Shown here: one piece after another, positions 11,296-23,278 of the stretch | Layout: each line of letters starts with the position of its first letter | How positions within the stretch are numbered: position 1 is the first letter of the stretch | DNA from: Marsupella aquatica | Taxonomy: Eukaryota; Marchantiophyta | Assembly (NCBI GenBank): GCA_973895155.1 | Contig: OZ316892.1 | Span: 14,570,001-14,634,000 of the forward strand | Direction: 5' to 3' | Length of the DNA: 64,000 bases | Translations under genes and position numbers: made by a program | Notes under the pieces: model-generated | The model's database searches: none | What the model was told of the DNA's origin: nothing | The model's input: the letters and a program-made list of their open reading frames with translations, nothing else

Positions 11296-14200
11296 TGGAG
11301 GAGCCATCTTCTCCTCTCGACTTCGACTGGGATGTATGTCCAATTTACCCGACCCGCGGTTTCGTTCTAATCTTTGGTTTTTGCTACTTTGTTTGCTTGA
11401 TTCTACTGGGGTCCGCTTCTTCTTCTCTGTTGTTGTTGTTCTTCTTGATGTGAAAATTTGAATTGTTTGAGTTCGTTCACTCAAGGGAAATTGCTACATC
11501 CTCGGATGTGCTATTTATGTTGCCAATGCGGAATCTGTATCATTCTGTTGGCATAATTCTAGTCTTCTGATGCTCCCTTCAAACCTCCTCGACGTCGTCG
11601 GCTTCATTCATCATTAAGCGGCTGAAATGGTCTCGGCTTCGTGGTTTGATCGATTTAGCATCCATCTTCCGTCGTTTAGATAGGCCCTTCCCACTCCTTC
11701 CCACTGGCCCTTCGATATACCAGAAATTACGGTAACAGCGCTAATAAAGTATTACGCAGTTGCAGTCGGTTTATCACGGGAGGCCGATGGAAAGCAATCA
11801 TTTTGAAATTTGTCTGAAGACCTTGTGATGTCGCTCATTTTTTTCTTTCACAATATGTGGCCCTTGCTGTCCTCGGGAAGTTGTTTAAAGAGCAGTGGCA
11901 TTGCGAAAGGTGAGAAAGCAATTTCGAGCTAGATAGTACTCCAGGTTTTCGAATGCCGTGAATGACACGGTTGTCCTCATTCCCTAATATCAGTTTGAAC
12001 CCTGTTTTATTTCCTTGTTTTTCCCTATCTTGGATTATTGCCCTGGTTTGCATTGCATTTCCAGTTCTGCCAGGAAGATGTTCCATCCATACTTATGAGT
12101 GATTATAATTCTCTGCTTGCAAATTATTAGGCTATCGACGCAGAGCTCGATGGAGAAGAGGATGGGAGCCATGTGGGGTCTGACGCACGCCCTCATCTTA
12201 TTCCGGATGTGATAGCCCAACATCCTGATGGGGCATCTCAAAGGCAGGAGCAGCAGACGGATGCGAGTGAAGTTCGTGCGGGTTATTGCTCTGACGAAGA
12301 AAGATCTGGACCAAGTCGAGCTGGGAGCATGTCGATTTTCAAAGATGTTGTGAAGGACACAGCTGAACATGCGGTACCAGGTCGGCAGCGCATATTCCCA
12401 TCAGAACCAGAAAAGAACCTGTCGTCCTCTGCAGATGTTGAAAAGTTTTCTTTACTGCGAATAAAGTGGGTATTCATCTTCATAATGTGGTTGAATGAAA
12501 AGTACTTCTTTCCCTCAAATCTCTCGATATTTGAAGATGCTTTTCTCACTCACCAGGAAGAAATTTGCATGTTACTATATGTCTAGCGCAGTGGTTGAGT
12601 TCGGCGTTGCTTAAACTCCTGTTTTCTGTTCTCGCGATGCAGAGATCGAGCGGTGTCTTCAGCAGAAGTTAACAGTGCACTCTCAGACTTGCGCTTTGTC
12701 AGACTTCAGGCAATCAGGTAAGATTTTGGTCTACTTCATGTTTGGGTGACTTACAACTTAAAGGCTATTATTCTTTCGCAATTTGTATGTCAGCATTGTT
12801 CCATGCTCTCCCACCTCTGGTAAGCTTTGTCATGCAATAGCGTGCGCATCGTCTGCAGATATGAGGTTGATGTCAGATTACTCTCTGACCTGCAAGAAAG
12901 GCAGGCTGGGCATAGAAGTGAAATATCTTCGACAAAAAGTTCAGTCAAGCTGAAGTGAATAACTACCGAAAGATGCGATACTTTGCAAGAGTCTTGTTTA
13001 TATAAATAATTTTTCGAAGGCCCTGTTGTGGCGTGTTTCTATGCTTACATTCTAAATTTGCCAAAAGGATCACAGAATGATGAGTTCCATGACATACTAA
13101 ATGAATCTACTCCTATCTGGTTGTGGCAATCACCACTTCCAAGCAGGCTCGATGGTTTTCCCAAAAATACAATCGAAGTAACCTCGTTCAAGGCAATTAG
13201 TTACTTCAGTAGATTCAAGCATTTTTTCGGTTACTTTGTAAAGGCCCCGCTCGGCATTCAGGCTGCCAGTCTTGACATCAATGAACTGAATAGTGAGGCA
13301 ACCATGCTTCAGTCGCTTAAATAAGGGCTCTCACTCAAACAATATCAAACGCCACCTAGGATATATGGAAAGAGCTTGAGCCATTCAAGTTCACGGTTTG
13401 TCGCAATTCATGTGTGATCTTCACAATACTTGTTTTGGCTCTTCTACCTAAAAGCATGCGAAGAAGTCGACAATGTGATATCTTTCTTCACTATGCATGG
13501 CAAAATTGTGCTAACATAATTGAATGATTATGACAGAACTGCGATGAGCTGTGACAAGGTCACTGGTTCGTGGGCAACTGTTGGTGTAATTGTCGACAAG
13601 GGGATGACGAAAACAAGCGCCAAGGGGAAGAGCTTTGTCGTGTGGAAGCTCGGTACCCTGGAGAACACTTCCCTCTCATTGTTTCTGTTTGGAGCTGCAT
13701 ATACGGAGCATTGGAAAGAGCCACTAGGTGCCATAGTTACCATATACAATGCGAATGTTCGTCCCGATGGGAAGGTAAGATGTTCTTCACACTTCGCGAA
13801 GCAGATTGAAATTCAAATCACTAGTCACAGTTGACTGTTATATTGGTCGCTTGTTAACTAAGTACTGTATTTATATTTTTAGTGCGTTGTACTTACTGTC
13901 CCATGTCCTCACGGACCATGTACATTCTTTCACTTCCTGGCGAATCAACTCGCGATCTGTTTTAATGTCCAGAGCAAAGAGCCATCTTTAAGTGTCTTCA
14001 GCCGTGACCAAGTGATGAAATTGGGGACATCTGTTGACTACCGCGTTTGCTCAGGGAAACGCAAGGACGGCACTCCTTGCACCATTGTCTTGAACAAGTG
14101 AGTCGGAAACGGGTGGACAATATTAGCGATTGAACCATGAATTACGTGATTTGGACGGTTAGTGTTTGTAATCAGTTGTTTAGCTACTCATATCCTGAGC

Positions 14201-15970
14201 ACATTGTATTAAAAAAATGAAGGAATCATCGAGCTTATCAGAAGGAAACGAATTCCGCACTACGGCAGTTTACTGACATAAACCCGAAGCTCCATTGCAA
14301 AATTGATGGAGTTTGGCAAGCTTCTTGGCGATATCCATTGGCAGAGAATTTGGGAGTTCGTCGATGATTGTTGCTGTACAGCGTGCTTGCTGATTGTGAA
14401 TTTGTAGGTTCAAAATTGAAGATTGACCGGGTCTGCAAATGCTATGACTGCAGGCACCTAGAAGGACAGTTTTGTCATTATCACGCTACAGTAAGTACAC
14501 ATTTCATTGTTCTGCCAAATTGGCCTTCTGTCGATCGGCTTTTATATCGGATTGTCCTCACTGGAACTCAGAAATATTGCTGATTGTTAAAAACAACAAT
14601 GACATCCCCGCTCCCCCCCAACCATGCATGAATTGCGTCCTTCTTGGGCATTCAATTTACTGAGGGGTTCGGTTGAGTTTATTGACTTTGATACTTTCAT
14701 TTGGATCCACAGGCAGCTCGTCAAGAGTTCAGAAGTAATCGGCCAGAGTTGAATGGCGGGTAGGTGGAAGATAGTGTTTGGTTAGACGCATTCTGATCTC
14801 TAGTTGGTAGTTAGTTAAATTACGAACTTGTTTGCGTTTCCATCAGAACGATTAGATGTTGTCTTGTTTGATCATGTTATTGTCCTCTGCTGTAGGAAAT
14901 TGGCTCTAGTTGGCCCTGGAATTCGAAGGGGATATCCAACAAAACCTGCTTCAAGTCCTAAGAAGGAGGAAGTTTATAAAGGGCCCCTCAAACGCCTTTC
15001 AACGTCAGAGTTGAAAGACTTATTAAGGTACTCTGTACAGGTTGGATAATTTAAGACTCAGATTCATGAAGATGTTGATGGGTATGAAGGACTCTCAAGC
15101 TGGCTTGGTCGTCCCTGATTGCTTGGTTCTGTTTCAGTGATGCAGAGAAAATGCCACCGAAGTCTTACTCTCAAGGCAAACGATTTCTTGAAGTCATGGC
15201 AGAAAGATCTTCTGGTGAGTTTCCATCGTTTGGAATAACGTTCTCGGTTACTGTCGATTTCAAGTGCGTCCTATTGGCTTGAGTTGAAGTATTTGGCGGT
15301 GCTTTTTTGGGTTTACATAGCTTAGGTTCCTCTCATCTTACAGGACCAACATCGTTCAATCAAGGGCAGCTGATCTCTATTCAGAGTAACCCTGCAGCTG
15401 GATTGCTCCTTACGAAATAATGCAGTGAATTACTTTGATGAAATAGTAGTGAAATGTCACTTGCTGTGCAGTCTCTCATCAAGAGATTTTACTTCGATTT
15501 TTGCAGGGATAAAGGGCACATCGAACAAAGGCGTCAAGCGTCAAAATCTTCAAGAACCAAATAACACGAGGAAAAGGTCAGTTTGGATAAACTTTGTTCA
15601 TATGTCAATCTGCTTTCTGACGTTTTACTCTATGCGGATTACTCATTGCTAAGTCCTCGAATCAGGGTGTTTTATGGTCTTTGATTGTCATAATTGCTGG
15701 ATTATGCCGCCTTTTTAATATCTAAGTTCGTCACTTATTTTGTTATCTCATTGCAGAACTCCATTAGCTGAGAAGCCGATGAACACCAAGAGGCCAGGAT
15801 TGAAGCATCTTCCTTCTAAAGGGAAGTCACAATTGAATGGACCAGTGATGGAGATTGATACACTAGACGACCTGAATTATTCAATGGTACATGCGGACTG
15901 GAATATTGCGGCAATGCAAGTTTCTGAAGAAATATGTGATTTTTGTCTACAATTGTATTGCAGTGGCTAG
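11296..15970 (+). CDS. MCM10: MCM10-like replication initiation factor, 13 exons
   Basis: MCM10 binds DNA and helps activate the CMG helicase and recruit DNA polymerase alpha at origins in the nucleus. Exons: 11296-11334, 12131-12465, 12643-12717, 12859-12954, 13537-13774, 13973-14097, 14454-14490, 14713-14759, 14896-15027, 15138-15214, 15344-15385, 15507-15576, 15757-15970; together 1527 nt, 508 residues. Residues about 182-261 match the OB-fold (GSWATVGVIVDKG, KSFVVWKLG). The following zinc knuckle has Cys287, Cys297, Cys310 and His313 (CSGKRKDGTPC...CHYH), with the last ligands on a 37-nt exon. The start at 11296 has a good ACCATGG context; an in-frame ATG lies at 11290. The N-terminal third is acidic and probably disordered. 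The gene end is uncertain: a donor at 15889 and acceptor before 15963 would give a different C terminus ending at 16034. The gene converges on the invertase. Family assignment is firm; the small exons 11-12 are less sure. Confidence 0.88.
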
Positions 15971-16668
15971 ATTTAGCGGCCTTAAAAGCGAAGTGTTCCT
16001 ACACACTGAGGTGTTGGTCTTATTGTTGTCAGTAGACACCTTCCCTCTGAAATAATTAAATAGGTGTGTTCAAGAGAAGGACTGGAATCGTTTGGTTTGA
16101 AGTTTGCCCTCATGCCTTTCGTCTGTAATGTGCAGATACATGCAATGTCAAACTTCAAAAGATGAGCCGGGACTCATCACAAAATCATTCTTTTCCATGT
16201 CCACAACAGGACTGGGTGTAACATTCTCTTGTCAAGAAGCTGGGTGTCAGTAGGGGAGATTATTTTCGCTTTAGACTCTGACAATTTTTTTTCAGAATAG
16301 ATCCCATCAAAGTTACATGAGGTGACCCTTACACACTTCACCGGCATACAGATCACTTCGGAGTCATTCAATCCTTCACGACCTTTCGAGGAGGAGATGC
16401 CAACGATTGTATTTGTAGCATGTCTACCTGTGTATGTTGTCATTGCTTGCACGTAGTTTGGGTCAATCCTAGTATAGTATTGGTTATCCTGGGGAGAAAT
16501 ATTGTGTCCAGCTTTATGCCAGGCTTCTCAGAGAGCTTAAACAATGGTCTCTTATCAAACCCAAGTGCAAACGCCTACTCTTTGGTTTTGGTTCATTTTT
16601 ACAGAAGCGAGTCTTTCCATGATCATCCTTTGAAGGGTTTTGTAAGGTTGTGGTAGGAGCAATCCTGC
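15971..16668. other. MCM10 3' flank
   Basis: This stretch probably holds the MCM10 3' untranslated region. An alternative last MCM10 exon (15963-16034) would fall here. The minus-strand open frame at 16177-16452 shows no known motif. Confidence 0.4.
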
Positions 16669-16965
16669 ATGTCGAAAGGCCACTGTCCAACCCGTGCAGG
16701 CAACTGTCTTGTGCCTTCAACGAACCTTCCCTTCGCTGAACCAGAAATCAGACCTGAGCACCAAGGTATGTGGGGAATGAGAGGACCTTAAAGGAACAGT
16801 TTAAGATACAAAGCTACTCAAATTTGATCGCTGCTTCTTGGAGAACCATTACTGCTACCGTGATGCTCACGTACTCCCCTTTTTGTTTTCTCCTTTCCAG
16901 AACTCCACATTTGTAAGCCTTTTAGCCTGAAGGAAGGCAAGATATATGATATCTACAAGAATTGA
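16669..16965 (+). CDS. possible small two-exon gene of unknown function
   Basis: An ATG at 16669 opens a 97-nt exon ending at a GTATGT donor after 16765. A pyrimidine-rich tract and CAG acceptor precede 16901, and the frame continues to a TGA at 16963-16965. Together the exons encode 53 residues, starting MSKGHCPTRAGNC and ending KEGKIYDIYKN. Phase is preserved (phase 1) and both splice sites are good. An in-frame stop lies just upstream of the ATG, so either this is the start or these are the last exons of a longer transcript with an acceptor near 16655. I recognise no domain. It sits between the 3' ends of MCM10 and the invertase and could instead be part of a long MCM10 3' region. Confidence 0.25.
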
Positions 16966-17853
16966 TGATCCTTGGAATCTTCTGTTTGATTGATCATCGT
17001 TTTGAATTTTCCCTCTACATCTAATCATCTCTAGGTCAGTCTGACGAAATGTAAGCTACTTTGTATGATACTTCTTAGTATCGTTATAAAGCTTAACTTT
17101 GAGTGAAATGTGGTACTTCAAAGTTTCATTGTCAGAAATTGATATCACATCTGCCAGGAATCCCGGTCTTTCCTCAAAACCCCTCAGCTGCTTTCCTCCC
17201 ATCAGGTAGTTTTGAGATTAGAAAGATAGTCAGACAGCTGCACGGAGTGGACAATCCTGCAGCCTGACACGAAAAGTGGGCACGGAAGCATTGGGTAGAC
17301 GCCACACAATCCGTACAATGGCTATACCGTCAGCATTCAGATTTTTAAACACACAGAAGGCGTGATGTACTTGTTTTCCTAAGGTTGATTTGGCTAGCTA
17401 TAAACTATATGTACAATTTAGTTTTAGTACACAACTCATCCTCCACCTCTTTCTAACTTTTCTAAAGACATTCTTAATACCAATGAGATTCAAGGTCTAG
17501 TTTCCTCCCGACATAGGTCGCATATCAGTAGCAAACATTACTTAATCACTGAGCAGGGCCTAGGGCTTGTCAACAAATAATAGTACCCACACTAATAATA
17601 AAAGGGGGAAGTATTCCTAGCTGCCGACCTTATGATGGCTTACAGAAATGCAAATAGACTTGGTCAAAGTGTGGTGCATATGCGGAATGACGATCCTTCC
17701 TTCAGATAAGCACAATGAGCTTATATGCATTGCCGTCCTCGATCTGAATGATGTAGCTCTCGCAGATTTCATCAAAATGGCATGGAACTATGTGCATCCT
17801 GAAGTTAAGGGGACTATCTTGAGCACCCTTCTCAGCGACGTGAGATGGCTTAT
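16966..17853. other. 3' flank of the invertase gene
   Basis: No coding exon is supported. The part nearest 17853 should contain the 3' untranslated region of the minus-strand invertase. The long plus-strand frame at 17648-18073 overlaps the invertase last exon and is treated as a shadow. Confidence 0.4.
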
Positions 17854-20800
17854 CTACACAAGAATTTGCTGCTTCATTCCTCGCTTCGTCCTTGGATTGC
17901 TTTCAAGTGAGCATGCACCTGCCTGCAGGAGTTCCAGGTCCTCTACAGAAGTTAGGATGCTTGCGGCCTGTGGATTTCTTATGAGCATTTTGGAAACAAG
18001 AAAGCCAGCTATAGTCCACGTTTGCTGGAGCCGAGCTTGTTTGCCAATAAGTCTTCCAGTGCGTGTATCGTAGTATTCAGGCCAACGATCCCTCGATAGG
18101 TTCTTCTCAGCAACTTCAACTGCCTGTTTAGCGAGGTCTATCTTCCCCATCTTGATGCACGCGACAGTGAACTGCGATTCAATAAGTTCATTTCTCCATG
18201 AGAACAAAAGAAACGCTTTTAAGGCGGACTATTTACAGACACCAACAAGAATCAAAGTATTTTATATGACATGGAGGCAAAGGTATCCTGCTGCAAGTTC
18301 ACCTCCATTCAGAATCAAATCCCCCTACGAGATACAATTCACATTAATTGTCATACATTGCCTCAAGCAGAAACAACACAAGCCAGATAGGAAGAGACTC
18401 ACTTGCCAAAGAAGAACAGGCCACGATCCCGAGTTATGATAAGACCAAGGTCTGTAAAATAACTCATAAAAGATACCGTCAATACTTTTTGAACTCAACA
18501 GAAAAGAAAGGAGACGAGCAATGTCATAACTCGGATGAAGACAAAGTAGTTTAAAGTAACATTATCGTCAACATTAAAATCACCAAGTTCCCTCTGGACT
18601 GCTGGGAGGCCAATAGATGTATCTTACGTATTCTTTGGATCAGCTCCGGTAATGATGCGCCATTCTTCACATTCAAGAGCTGGAAAACAGATTTTCAACG
18701 GCATCTGTCCCACAAAATCTTTCCACTTTGCCTCAATGAGGTCGAGAATGGCTTCTGACTGCTGCTCGTTAGCCAAGGAGCCCACAACAGACCAGAGATT
18801 GCCAAGGGTGAAGAACCGAAAGTCCATATGTGCAGGTTGAAGATTTCCAATCAGGTAGCCACCCTGATTTGGCATCCAATCTAGCAGCCAACCGGGTATC
18901 TGGTCTGGATAGATGTTGAATTTGTTGACAGCATCATATGAATACTCCTCTGTGTTGTATCGATAGATCTCATTTAATTTTCTCAGATCAAGCCAATAGT
19001 ACTCCCGGACATGGAATAACAGAGCACTCAGCCTACTATTTATACTTCTTGTGAGGCCTGACGATACATCTTCACAAAGCATTTCTCGTGCACAACGGAG
19101 AGCTGAATAGAATAACGCCTACAAGAATCAACCATGGTGACGATTCGTCAGCTGTCTACTTGTCTTAAGAACGATGGTATCCGTGAAAGGGGTTCAGAAT
19201 CTGTAGCAAAGAAACAGTAGTGATCAAATCATGGGAGGTTCTTGTACTCGAATTACGACCTGACATTTCCCCTTCACATCATGTACCAAATGAGCCTTTC
19301 AAAATGAGATATTGCTCAAAAGCTGCACGAATGCACGTCATAAACAGAGAGGGATATTCACCAGCGACCACCTAGTCCGATACAAGTAATGATTTTGAGC
19401 AAGTCAAAAGCGAAGTCGTCATTACAGGACTTGCATCAACAGATGATTGCTTGAATGCAGGGGGTACAACTCATCAACCTTACCTGTATCTCAAGCGGAT
19501 GGCCGTGGATGCCCATTCGTCGATCAATCATACAAGAGCCATCCGTTACTAATAACGTGGGGAACATATCAAAGCCATCTGCTAGGCACAACTTGAGGAT
19601 CATTTTCATTCCAGTTTGCACTTCAATCCTTTCTTGCAGGGCATAATCTCCTGATCCTTTTCCATAGGCCCTCAGAAGGATGATCCACCAAAGTCCTGAT
19701 CGTGGAGCAGAGTATGGGGTAAGCTAGCATTTGCAAACATATATAACATCGTGCGACACCTTACACAAAACTAAAAGTTTGACATTTTAGCAATGAAAAA
19801 AAACTCATATTACCCGCCCAGACAACTCCAAAACCTTCAGAGAGAAAAAGACGAGAAATATTAAGGGCTGCCAGTTCCCAAATCCTAGAACCAAAATCTC
19901 TATTTGCTAATTCAGCTTCTTGCAAGACAAGTGTCGAGAGGTAAAGTGAGTGTCCTGTTGCATAAACTTTTAGGGACGATTTGTCCGAGAAGTGACAAAC
20001 AAGAGCACATACTGAAACTCAACCTCCATTCGGTTCTACGACACCACAGAATGCAACGCTGCACATTTCCACATGGAACTTACCAGAGTCGACTGGGGCA
20101 ACTCTACCAATAGCTGCCTCACCAAAGTCTGGATCTAATATTTCTTCCGTTGCGTTGGGATCGTCCCCGTCAAGAGGAACTGTTCGCACTTTGAAACTGG
20201 CAGGCATTAATCCTTGACCCGGGTTGTAGCAGTCAACTGTTTTCTCCCAGCTCTGCAAGTTGAAAAAGGCCAGTGGTCAAGGTTCCTCGAGTTGAGGCCT
20301 ATTGGCAAAGCTTGAACAGCAAGGCCAAACCCCAAAGAAGAACACAAACCGAGAAAAAACATTCTAGAGACTGAATGTGTCTGCCTTGTTGGAGGGACTA
20401 GACATAGGACTAAAAAGTCCGACTGCACTTCAGAGGAAATTTAGAACACCATCGTACTGAACTTGAAGGTATGTATAGCACTCGAATGTCCGGCCCGGAT
20501 TAGCATTTTAGCTGACAGCTATGTGGGTTACTTCCAGTCGCCCTAAAACATATCACAAGATTGAGAGTGAATTCAACCATCCATAATGGCATCACAAGCT
20601 AAAAGAGCAACTTCGAAGTATAAAAAGGAGAGGTACCCGTTATCGTACCTGCAACCGCAAGGTGTTGAGAAGAAAGTCTTTCACAATCATGTATTCTCCT
20701 TTCAGCAGGAACGCAATGGCCGAAGGGATGAAATCACGGATGAACACCTGATCGTAATTCAAGGCATCGGTACTGGTGGGATCCTGAGCTGCAATTGTGC

Positions 20801-21191
20801 CAACGGGGCTTCCACAATATGTCACAATTGAAGATCGAAGAAGCGCCCACGCTTCCTTTTCCGCACTAGTCTCTAATTCCTCGGATGACGACGACGAAAT
20901 CGCAGCACCGTTACCTTCACCAAATTCAAGCTCAGTTTTGGTGCGCTCCTGGACATAATTGGATTGCTGTGCCTGTGCCTGTGCCTTCACTGCTACCCTT
21001 ATCTTTCCTGGCGCTGACGAAGGAGAATTCCTGCCAAAAGATAAGGATACGCCCGCAGCTGGAGCGACCGAAGAAGCACGAGCCTCAATTACTTGTCTGG
21101 GACGAAGTAGCGAGCATGCTCTTCGAGGCTGCACCGGTGCAGCGAAATTCCTCGTGGAGTGCGGAAGGGTTGTGATGGGGCCCCCCGCCAT
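17854..21191 (-). CDS. alkaline/neutral invertase (GH100), probably organelle-targeted, 6 exons
   Basis: This enzyme hydrolyses sucrose to glucose and fructose. Exons in transcript order: 20649-21191, 20084-20252, 19484-19695, 18628-19118, 18403-18451, 17854-18171; 1782 nt, 593 residues. Family blocks are nearly intact: [122 protein letters not shown]. By spacing with the cyanobacterial enzyme, Asp236 and Glu459/460 are the likely catalytic pair (inference). The 49-nt fifth exon encodes [16 protein letters not shown], with Ser where most plant enzymes have Gly in HNGGSWP. The first 100 residues are Ser/Ala/Arg-rich and poorly conserved, fitting a plastid or mitochondrial transit peptide. In-frame ATGs at 21227 and 21230 would add 12 or 13 residues. 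Which invertase subgroup it belongs to needs a tree. Confidence 0.95.
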
Positions 21192-22111
21192 CGCAAGATA
21201 GCGTTCAGTAATTGAAGAAATAATCATCATGGAGGACGAAAAAGAAGCAGCGGAGCTGCATAGACAACCCTCAATTGGAGGTCAATCTACTTTTTCCTCG
21301 CACCCCTAGCCAATTATGCTCTTGCGACAGCGTGGATGAATTGTCTCAAAACAGATCCGACAAATCACGAAGCTTGTACACTCATGCACAAGCTAAACTA
21401 TGTAAACCTACGTACAGTAGTACGTTGACAATATCGTGGAGCACATGACTACAATCTGACCGATCGTTGAGTCCCGCGCAGTAGACAATAGCAATTCTCC
21501 TCTCAATTCTCCTCTCAATTCTCTCTCAATTCTCCTGCTCTCTCTGCACTAAGCAGGGCAAAGGCACATTGAGGGCAATCTAAATAAAGGGATTTTTCAA
21601 GGCAGCAGAGCAATCCTCTTTCCTTCTTCTGCTCTGTCTCTTTCCTCCGTGAATCTGTGTCTATGCGCCATCAGGCAACGCCACAGCGCAAAAAGGCAAG
21701 AACGGCAAAGGAAGCATTGACGACAATGTAGTCCAAGCGACGTTTCAAGCAGCAGAGAGTGATCAGTCAGCGGAGTGAATTAGTGATTTAGCGAATTGGT
21801 GAATTGGTGAGTCCAGTCCAATCCAATCCAGTACGGTCCACCGTGGCAGGCTGCCTAAGAGACGAATACAACTGATGGGCACTTCCTGTTGTCCGTGCAG
21901 CACAGGCCCACTCTCCCATACAATCGCGTTTTTTTGGGGGCCCCAACTCTGTTTGTTTCAGTAATTCTTGCTGCCTTTCTTTCTCGAAACTCTCGAGTCT
22001 TCCTTCCTTCCTTTGCCAGATCACTAAAAGCTCTGGTCTGTTTGACCAATTGGTGAATTTGTTGGTACTTTCAGTGACCCTTTGTTACTTTGGAATTTCC
22101 CTGTTTGAGAC
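21192..22111. promoter_or_regulatory. presumed promoter and leader of the invertase gene
   Basis: This non-coding region lies directly upstream of the minus-strand invertase. At 21493-21540 the block CAATTCTCCTCT is repeated about four times with length variation, which is a GA-rich tract on the coding strand. Near 21790-21835 is a run of GAATTGGTG and CCAATCC repeats. No TATA box or transcription start can be fixed. The short frames on both strands look incidental. Confidence 0.4.
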
Positions 22112-22135
22112 TTTTGGGACCACCATGGTTAGTTT

Positions 22136-22271
22136 TTTAAATTTTTATGAATAAAATTTTAAGGGGAAATGTGTGAAACCCGATAGAAAGGGATCATTCA
22201 ATCACAACTTTTGAACCCAAGGCCTATGAGTCACTACTCAAGTGCGCTACCACATAGCCATGCCTCTCTGA
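22136..22271 (-). mobile_element. tRNA-derived SINE with 24-bp target-site duplication
   Basis: A 24-bp direct repeat (TTTTGGGACCACCATGG plus seven more bases) occurs at 22112-22135 and 22272-22295. Between the copies, read on the minus strand, is a 136-bp unit with a tRNA-like head: TGGCTATGTGGTAG (A box, 22250-22260), then GGGTTCAAAAG (B box, 22208-22218), and an A/T-rich tail at the end facing 22136. A long target duplication, internal Pol III boxes and an A-rich 3' end together are the signature of SINE insertion by LINE machinery. The perfect duplication suggests a fairly young insertion. Confidence 0.8.
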
Positions 22272-22451
22272 TTTTGGGACCACCATGGTTAGTTTCTTTA
22301 GGGAGTTTTGCTGTGCTTCTCATTCCTTCTTTCTTGCTCTGTTGTTATGCCGGGTTGGACAGAATTCTTGGCCTTTAGTATGAAAGTGGCAAGACTATGG
22401 CTAAACTCATCCATCATTTGCCTGTCACATTAAAGGGCCCAATGAAGTAGA

Positions 22452-23278
22452 TGTTGGGGAAATATCACTAAGCACAACGTCATCGGGAACCAGTGTACTA
22501 CATACAATTGACATTGACATAGAGATATGTGGTTCACCCCGTTTGGGCTACTTCCATAGTAGAGAGAAGAAATCACAATGCACAACCTAATACATCACCC
22601 ATAGCCTGACAAGCTCTCAAGCTGCTCTCTCTCTCTCTCTCTCAAACCACACCTGCCCCTATAAAGGGCTACGGGTAACCCGTAGCTCTCATCCTAAAGA
22701 GTACAAGTTCAGAAATGGGCTTTGAGCTCCACAAAAGGTGCTGACTGCAAAACCTTTTTTTGGCAAGTACTCCACAAAAGGTGCTAGTGTTCCACCTTTT
22801 ATGGTGAGTAACTAGACATACGGTAGTGAAAAATACGGTATAAGTGAAAAATACTATACAAACCATATTTTCATTATAAATACAGATCACTACACACATT
22901 GTGGAGCCCACTAAGAGCACTATATTCCAATCCAAAAGACTCAGCTTCCCGCTACATTGCCATGGCCCATAGAGCCATTGATTTAATCACCCTGTGTCTA
23001 GACTGTCTATAGATCAGCCACCTAAAGGTGTTGCCCTAAAACATGGCCTAAGGTAGCGGGGCTGCCAGGAGCAACCCAACAGCCAACTTGGCTCTACTCT
23101 CACTTGACATTGGGCACATCCAAGAGAGCCACGAGGATCTAGCAAAGCAGAGCACATGACACTGAGATGACAGAGTGAGCATCGGACGCCCTGAGACAAG
23201 CACCTCGTGAGGAGTGGGAGCTACAGCAGACAATCGTGGACAGCTGAAATTGCCCCATCAATACGACACTCGAACCAA
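22452..23278 (+). mobile_element. LTR-like fragment (Copia-type), boundaries uncertain
   Basis: The stretch begins TGTTGGGGAAATATCAC and contains a TATGTGGTTCACCCCGTTTGGGC block like those in plant Copia LTRs. A possible end is ...CCAACA at 23278, followed by TGAGATCAAATTAGGCTCAGG, which loosely resembles the initiator-tRNA primer-binding region. No gag-pol frame or second LTR is evident in the window. A CT dinucleotide run lies at 22625-22645. Within it, 22728-22815 is related in inverse orientation to 61378-61490. Confidence 0.35.

Noticed and set aside
13028-13324. 98-codon open frame inside MCM10 intron 4
   Set aside because: It lies between two well-supported exons that join in phase without it, has no MCM10 similarity and lacks fitting splice borders. 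It may be a decayed insertion.
17648-18073. 141-codon plus-strand frame
   Set aside because: Over half of it is antisense to the invertase last exon, which has clear family sequence.
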